Below, in pieces: positions 4,823 through 8,208 of a stretch of DNA of 8,208 bases (positions are counted from its first letter, which is position 1; each line of letters begins with the position of its first letter). The stretch spans positions 1 to 8,208 of the forward strand of contig JAJAZI010000090.1 of NCBI GenBank assembly GCA_026785785.1. The letters run 5' to 3'. This DNA is from Microbacteriaceae bacterium (GTDB lineage Bacteria; Actinomycetota; Actinomycetes; Actinomycetales; Microbacteriaceae). The notes beneath the pieces were generated by a model. It was not told the origin of the DNA. It did not search any database and saw nothing but the letters and a program-made list of their open reading frames with translations. Made by a program: the position numbers and the translations under genes.

Positions 4823-6781
4823 GTGTCTCGGCCTCTTCGCATCATAGGACCGGCCCTCTTACTGGCCGTCGCGCTGATCAGTCTGCTCGCGGCCCTCGAG
4901 TTCGGCGGTGGCGCCGCGGCCCCGGTCCTCGCCGATCCGGGTGCGCTCGTGCGCTACGGCCTGCCGATCTCCAAGCTGTTCGTCAACATCGGCGCCGCCG
5001 GCACGATCGGCGCGCTCGTGCTCGTGAGCTTCGCGCTCAGCCGCGACAGGCCCGAGTTCGACCGGGCCCTCGATTTCGCCGCCGGATCCGCCGCCTTCTG
5101 GGCCGTCGCCTCCGCGGCCACGGGCTTCTTCACCTTCCTGAACGTGTACCTCGAGCCGCTGGCGTTCGATGCCCAGTTCGGCGAACTGCTCGCCGCGTTC
5201 CTCACCGAGGTGGAGTTCGGCCAGGCGTGGCTCGCCACGACCCTTGTCGCAGCCGTCACGACGGTGCTGTGCTTCGCGGTGCGCGGCCGAACGCTGCTGC
5301 TGTTCGTCACCGTGTTCGCGATCGCCGGCCTCGTGCCGATGGCACAGCAGGGCCACGCTGCGGGGGCCGCTGGCCACGCCGCCGCGATCTCCTCGCTCGG
5401 CCTGCACCTCGTCTTCGCGGCGGTCTGGCTCGGCGGACTGCTCACGATCGTCGCGATCCGCTCGACAATCGACCCGGACCGCCTCGGCACGATCGTCGGC
5501 CGCTACTCCTCGTTCGCCCTCGTGAGCTTCATCGTCGTCGCGGTCTCCGGCTACGTGAACGCGTCACTGCGGGTCGGCTCCCTCGACGGACTGCTGCGCC
5601 CCTACGGCATCCTCGTCGTGGTCAAGATCGTCGCGCTCATCGCCCTCGGACTGTTCGGGGCGTTCCAGCGCCGGTTCCTGATCGGGCGGATGCTGCGCGA
5701 CGGCGCCCAGCGCGGCCGCGCCTTCTGGTGGCTCATCAGCGCCGAGTTCGCGTTTATGGGCATCGCCTCAGGTGTCGCCGCGGCGCTCGCCCGCACCGAC
5801 CCGCTCGTACCCCAGGTGTTGGTGACGACGACGCCGGCGTACATCCTCACGGGGGAGCCGCTGCCACCGGAGGCGACGCCGCTGCGCTACCTCACCGAGT
5901 GGCGCTTCGACGTGATCTGGGTGCTCGTTGTGGTCTTCCTCGCCTTCTTCTACCTTGCCGGCGTCTGGCGGCTGCACAAGCGCGGCGACGCGTGGCCCCT
6001 CCATCGCACGATTCTCTGGCTCGCCGGACTCGCCCTGCTGTTCTACGTGACCAACGGCGGGCTCAACGTCTACGAGAAGTACCTGTTCAGCGCCCACATG
6101 CTCGCCCACATGATTCTCGGCATGATGATCCCGGTGCTGCTCGTGCCGGCCGCCCCCGCGACCCTCGCGCTGCGGGCGATCGCCAAGCGCACCGACGGCA
6201 GCCGGGGCCCGCGCGAATGGATCATGCTCGCGGTGCACTCGAGGATCGCCGGCCTGCTGGCAAATCCCATCATCGCCGCGGTCGTCTTCGCTGGCTCTCT
6301 CTGGCTGTTCTACTACTCGCCGCTGTTCAGCTGGGCGACGACCGACCACATCGGCCACCAGTGGATGATCGTGCACTTCCTCATCACCGGCTACCTTTTC
6401 GTGCAGTCACTCATCGGCGTCGACCCCGTCCCGTACCGCGCGCCCTACCCGCTGAGGCTCGTGCTCCTGCTCGGCACCATGGCGTTCCACGCCTTCTTCG
6501 CTATCTCGCTGACGACCGGAACGGGCCTCCTGCTCGCCGACTGGTACGGCGCGATGGGCCGTCCGTGGGGTGTCTCTGCTCTCGCCGACCAACAGACGGC
6601 CGGCGAGATCGCCTGGAGCGTCGGCGAGATCCCGACGATCATCCTCGCGATCATCGTCGCCCTCATGTGGTCGCGCAGCGACACCAAGGAGGCGAAGCGG
6701 CTCGACCGCAAGGCCGAGCGAGACGGCGACGCGGACCTCACCGGCTACAACGAGATGCTCGAGAAGCTCAGCCGCCGGTAA
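4823..6781 (+). CDS. CopD/CtaG fusion membrane protein, copper handling and cytochrome c oxidase assembly
   Basis: The 652-residue protein is polytopic, with many hydrophobic segments from residue 7 to about 616. The N-terminal part (to about 325) is CopD-like, with GHAAGAAGHAAAISSLGLHL (177-196) followed by FAAVWLGGL; H178, H185 and H195 are likely copper ligands. The C-terminal part (about 360-615) is CtaG-like (caa3-type oxidase assembly), with HMLAHM (425-430), DHIGHQWMIVHFL (508-520), VDPVPYRAPYP (533-543) and AFHAFFAISL (554-563). Such fusions are common in actinobacteria and are thought to move copper toward the oxidase CuA/CuB centres. The tail (617-652) is charged and cytoplasmic. 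I chose the GTG at 4823 because MSRPLRIIGPALLLAV gives a normal N-terminal membrane helix and a -10-like site precedes it. An upstream GTG at 4757 would add 22 residues translated from repeat DNA. The stop overlaps the convergent gene by 14 bp. Confidence 0.9.
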   Translation: MSRPLRIIGPALLLAVALISLLAALEFGGGAAAPVLADPGALVRYGLPISKLFVNIGAAGTIGALVLVSFALSRDRPEFDRALDFAAGSAAFWAVASAATGFFTFLNVYLEPLAFDAQFGELLAAFLTEVEFGQAWLATTLVAAVTTVLCFAVRGRTLLLFVTVFAIAGLVPMAQQGHAAGAAGHAAAISSLGLHLVFAAVWLGGLLTIVAIRSTIDPDRLGTIVGRYSSFALVSFIVVAVSGYVNASLRVGSLDGLLRPYGILVVVKIVALIALGLFGAFQRRFLIGRMLRDGAQRGRAFWWLISAEFAFMGIASGVAAALARTDPLVPQVLVTTTPAYILTGEPLPPEATPLRYLTEWRFDVIWVLVVVFLAFFYLAGVWRLHKRGDAWPLHRTILWLAGLALLFYVTNGGLNVYEKYLFSAHMLAHMILGMMIPVLLVPAAPATLALRAIAKRTDGSRGPREWIMLAVHSRIAGLLANPIIAAVVFAGSLWLFYYSPLFSWATTDHIGHQWMIVHFLITGYLFVQSLIGVDPVPYRAPYPLRLVLLLGTMAFHAFFAISLTTGTGLLLADWYGAMGRPWGVSALADQQTAGEIAWSVGEIPTIILAIIVALMWSRSDTKEAKRLDRKAERDGDADLTGYNEMLEKLSRR

Positions 6782-7781
6782 CGGCGTCGATCACCACGCG
6801 GTCGTCGCCCGGGAACGTGATGAGGTAGCCGATCGTGAACGGCACATCCTCGTCGAACGTCGACCGGGTGCCGTCGAAGAGCGACCGCACGCCGACGACC
6901 AGGTGCGCGGTGCCCGGCGTCTCCGGCACCCGCCAGGTTCCCGGGGTGTCTCCGGGAACGATCGTCACGACCGGGGAGCTCGCGATCGTCCATTCCGGTT
7001 CGCCCTCGACGCGGTTCGCGATGCTCTCGCCGAACGGGCATCCGGTCGGCTGGAGCACCGACTGGGTCGCGCAGCCGGCGAGCAGCGCGTCGAGCTCGCC
7101 TTGGACGAGGTCGATGAACACCTCGTTCGCGCGCGCGCCCACGGTCGCCTGGGTCGTGGACCCCGGGTCGAGCACAATGAGCTGCTCCGCGTCTGCGGTG
7201 AGCAGCTGGGAGTCGTGGCCGAGCGCAAAGACGCCCGGGGTGAGCACGTGGTAGGCGCTCGCGGCGGCCGCCCCGTTGGTCGCCTCGAGGGTGACGCCGT
7301 TGGCGTCGAACTCGGGGTCGTTCTGTGGAACGACCTCGAGGATGCCCGTCGGGCTTGCCTCGAAGGCCCAGGAGTCGAAGAACCAGAGGCGGGTGGATGC
7401 TGGTTCGACGGTGAACGAGGCGCTGCCCGGTGTTCCGTCGAGTTCGAAGGCGAACTCGACGATCCTCGTCCCGTCGGCACCGGTGGTGCTCGTGACGTGC
7501 TCGATGCCGGTGAGCTCGCCGAGGGCATCCGCCGTCAGGAGCTCGCGTGAGGCAGAACCGGCCAGCGTCACGCCGGGGGTCTGCAGCGCCGCGTCGACGT
7601 CGCGCCGGGCGAGGGCCGACAGGTAGGAGCGCACGAATCCCTCCGCGCTGTACAGGGTCGCGTTGAGAGCGACGATGGTGCCGGCGAAGGCAAGCAGGAT
7701 CAGGGCCACGACGACGCCCCAGCGGATCGCCCAGCGACGGAGCGGGACGGGCCCGCGCTCGTCCCCAACCCCGATCACCAT
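6768..7781 (-). CDS. Membrane-anchored extracytoplasmic protein of unknown function
   Basis: I do not recognise this 337-residue protein. Residues 1-20 are cytoplasmic with a basic RRWAIR just before a single hydrophobic helix (about 21-43), so it should be anchored with its bulk outside. After the helix, EGFVRSYLSALARRDVDAAL (47-66) resembles the alpha-helical start of NTF2-like or DUF4878-type secreted domains, a tentative comparison. The remaining sequence is acidic, rich in A, T, G, V and probably beta-strands. Its only two cysteines, C237 and C248 in GCATQSVLQPTGCPFGES (236-253), are well spaced for a disulfide. Codon use fits the neighbours. It converges with the CopD/CtaG gene, overlapping its last 14 bp, and is divergent from the helicase gene. 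ATG at 7781 gives the typical basic N-terminus; the upstream TAGGAT may serve as -10, or its AGGA as a ribosome binding site. Confidence 0.85.
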   Translation of the reverse strand: MVIGVGDERGPVPLRRWAIRWGVVVALILLAFAGTIVALNATLYSAEGFVRSYLSALARRDVDAALQTPGVTLAGSASRELLTADALGELTGIEHVTSTTGADGTRIVEFAFELDGTPGSASFTVEPASTRLWFFDSWAFEASPTGILEVVPQNDPEFDANGVTLEATNGAAAASAYHVLTPGVFALGHDSQLLTADAEQLIVLDPGSTTQATVGARANEVFIDLVQGELDALLAGCATQSVLQPTGCPFGESIANRVEGEPEWTIASSPVVTIVPGDTPGTWRVPETPGTAHLVVGVRSLFDGTRSTFDEDVPFTIGYLITFPGDDRVVIDAVTGG

Positions 7782-7787
7782 TGGGCA

Positions 7788-7793
7788 ATCCTA
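7788..7793 (-). promoter_or_regulatory. Candidate -10 of the membrane-anchored protein gene
   Basis: On the minus strand TAGGAT ends 6 bases before the ATG, compatible with a leaderless transcript. The AGGA within it, 7 bases from the ATG, could instead be a ribosome binding site; the two readings cannot be separated by eye. No -35 is clear. Confidence 0.35.
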
Positions 7794-7850
7794 AACGGGG
7801 AGCTTCCCTCGGATCGCCGCCGCTCCGCCGTGTGGCCTCTCCCGGCGCGG

Positions 7851-7856
7851 TAGTCT
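7851..7856 (+). promoter_or_regulatory. Candidate -10 for the mini-ORF and helicase transcript
   Basis: TAGTCT lies 7 bases before an ATG at 7864, so transcription would start on or next to that ATG. No good -35 is present. It belongs to the divergent intergenic region shared with the minus-strand gene (7782-7863). Confidence 0.4.
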
Positions 7857-7863
7857 GGGCGCA

Positions 7864-7896
7864 ATGATCGGCAACACTGACGAGGACCGCGCGTGA
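7864..7896 (+). CDS. Possible 10-residue leaderless upstream ORF
   Basis: ATG at 7864 opens a frame encoding MIGNTDEDRA. Its TGA (7894-7896) overlaps the GTG start of the helicase gene in the sequence GTGA. There is no ribosome binding site before it, but the -10-like TAGTCT places the transcript start at this ATG, as in leaderless genes. If translated, it would couple ribosome arrival to the helicase start. It may equally be a plain 29-nt 5' leader that happens to contain an ATG. Confidence 0.35.
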   Translation: MIGNTDEDRA

Positions 7897-8208
7897 GCAG
7901 CTCCCCGATTACTCTCTCGGCCGAACAGCAGGCACTGTTCGACGCGATCGAGACGACCCGCGAGCATATTTTCGTCACCGGGCGTGCCGGCACCGGCAAG
8001 TCGACGCTGCTGAACCACTTGTCCTGGAACACCTCGAAGCAGATCGTCATCTGCGCCCCGACCGGCGTCGCGGCGCTCAACGTGGGCGGGCAAACCATCC
8101 ACTCGCTCTTCCGCTTGCCGATCGGCGTGATCGCCGATCGCAGAATCGAGCAGAACGCCGACGTGCGCAAGCTGCTCAACACGATCGAGACCCTCGTGAT
8201 CGACGAGG
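7893..8208 (+). CDS. PIF1/RecD-like superfamily 1 DNA helicase, 5' part
   Basis: The window holds the first 105 residues. Motif I (Walker A) is GRAGTGKST at 30-38, with K36 as the phosphate-binding lysine. The PIF1-style motif Ia region APTGVAALNVGGQTIHSLFR spans 55-74, and Walker B LVIDE (101-105) is the last complete sequence before the edge. These identify an ATP-dependent SF1B helicase of the PIF1/RecD-like group. Its detailed role (replication, recombination or repair) cannot be read from this part. The GTG start at 7893 is supported by GAGGA (7882-7886) 6 bases upstream, and because SPITLSAEQQALFDAI just before motif I is a normal helicase N-terminus. The 3' end lies outside the window. 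Confidence 0.9.
   Translation, partial: MSSSPITLSAEQQALFDAIETTREHIFVTGRAGTGKSTLLNHLSWNTSKQIVICAPTGVAALNVGGQTIHSLFRLPIGVIADRRIEQNADVRKLLNTIETLVIDE

Noticed and set aside
4412..4845. Small ORFs on both strands (4412-4657 +, 4461-4712 +, 4561-4845 -)
   Set aside because: They cover the repeat array and spell FHHSG or FHYSG wherever the motif occurs. Copy spacings of 44 and 34 bp break the frame, and no ribosome binding sites support them.
5227..6828. 533-codon plus-strand ORF inside the CopD/CtaG gene
   Set aside because: It is an arginine- and proline-rich out-of-frame shadow of a clear membrane protein gene.
6570..7550. 326-codon plus-strand ORF opposite the minus-strand membrane-anchored protein
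   Set aside because: It is low-complexity and charged, while the minus-strand frame has a basic N-terminus, a clean membrane helix and a plausible domain.

Overview
The window is high-GC DNA with dense genes, GTG starts and a strong bias to G/C in third codon positions. The gene set (Zur-type repressor, cysteine-poor ribosomal proteins, HU, a fused CopD/CtaG membrane protein) suggests an actinobacterium, probably Microbacteriaceae. The family assignment is an inference from gene order and protein style, not a database match.

Layout: 1-387 (+) is a Zur/Fur-family zinc regulator. 388-701 is intergenic and contains a 97-bp element bounded by perfect 16-bp inverted repeats. 702-3095 (+) is phosphoenolpyruvate synthase (ppsA). 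3096-3276 holds a good promoter and leader for a compact operon, rpmB-rpmG-rpsN (3277-3988), encoding L28, L33 and S14 of the zinc-independent ('C-minus') type. A short HU-family DNA-binding protein follows (4103-4390) and ends at a perfect 15-bp hairpin. 4443-4822 is non-coding and carries the most unusual structure here: three direct copies of a 17-bp motif on the left and four inverted, partly diverged copies on the right, around a small hairpin centre. 4823-6781 (+) is a CopD/CtaG copper and cytochrome oxidase assembly membrane protein. It is convergent with, and overlaps by 14 bp, a membrane-anchored protein of unknown function (6768-7781, -). From 7782 a divergent intergenic region leads to a possible 10-residue leaderless mini-ORF (7864-7896) and a PIF1/RecD-like helicase gene (7893 onward), cut by the window edge.

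Functional links: a zinc sensor and ribosomal proteins that need no zinc lie within 4 kb, as expected for a zinc-sparing response. However, I see no recognisable Zur operator before rpmB, so co-regulation is not shown. ppsA (gluconeogenesis) and the CopD/CtaG protein (respiratory oxidase maturation) look like independent housekeeping units.

All RNA, promoter and terminator calls are by eye. No folding, homology or genome-wide search was possible.
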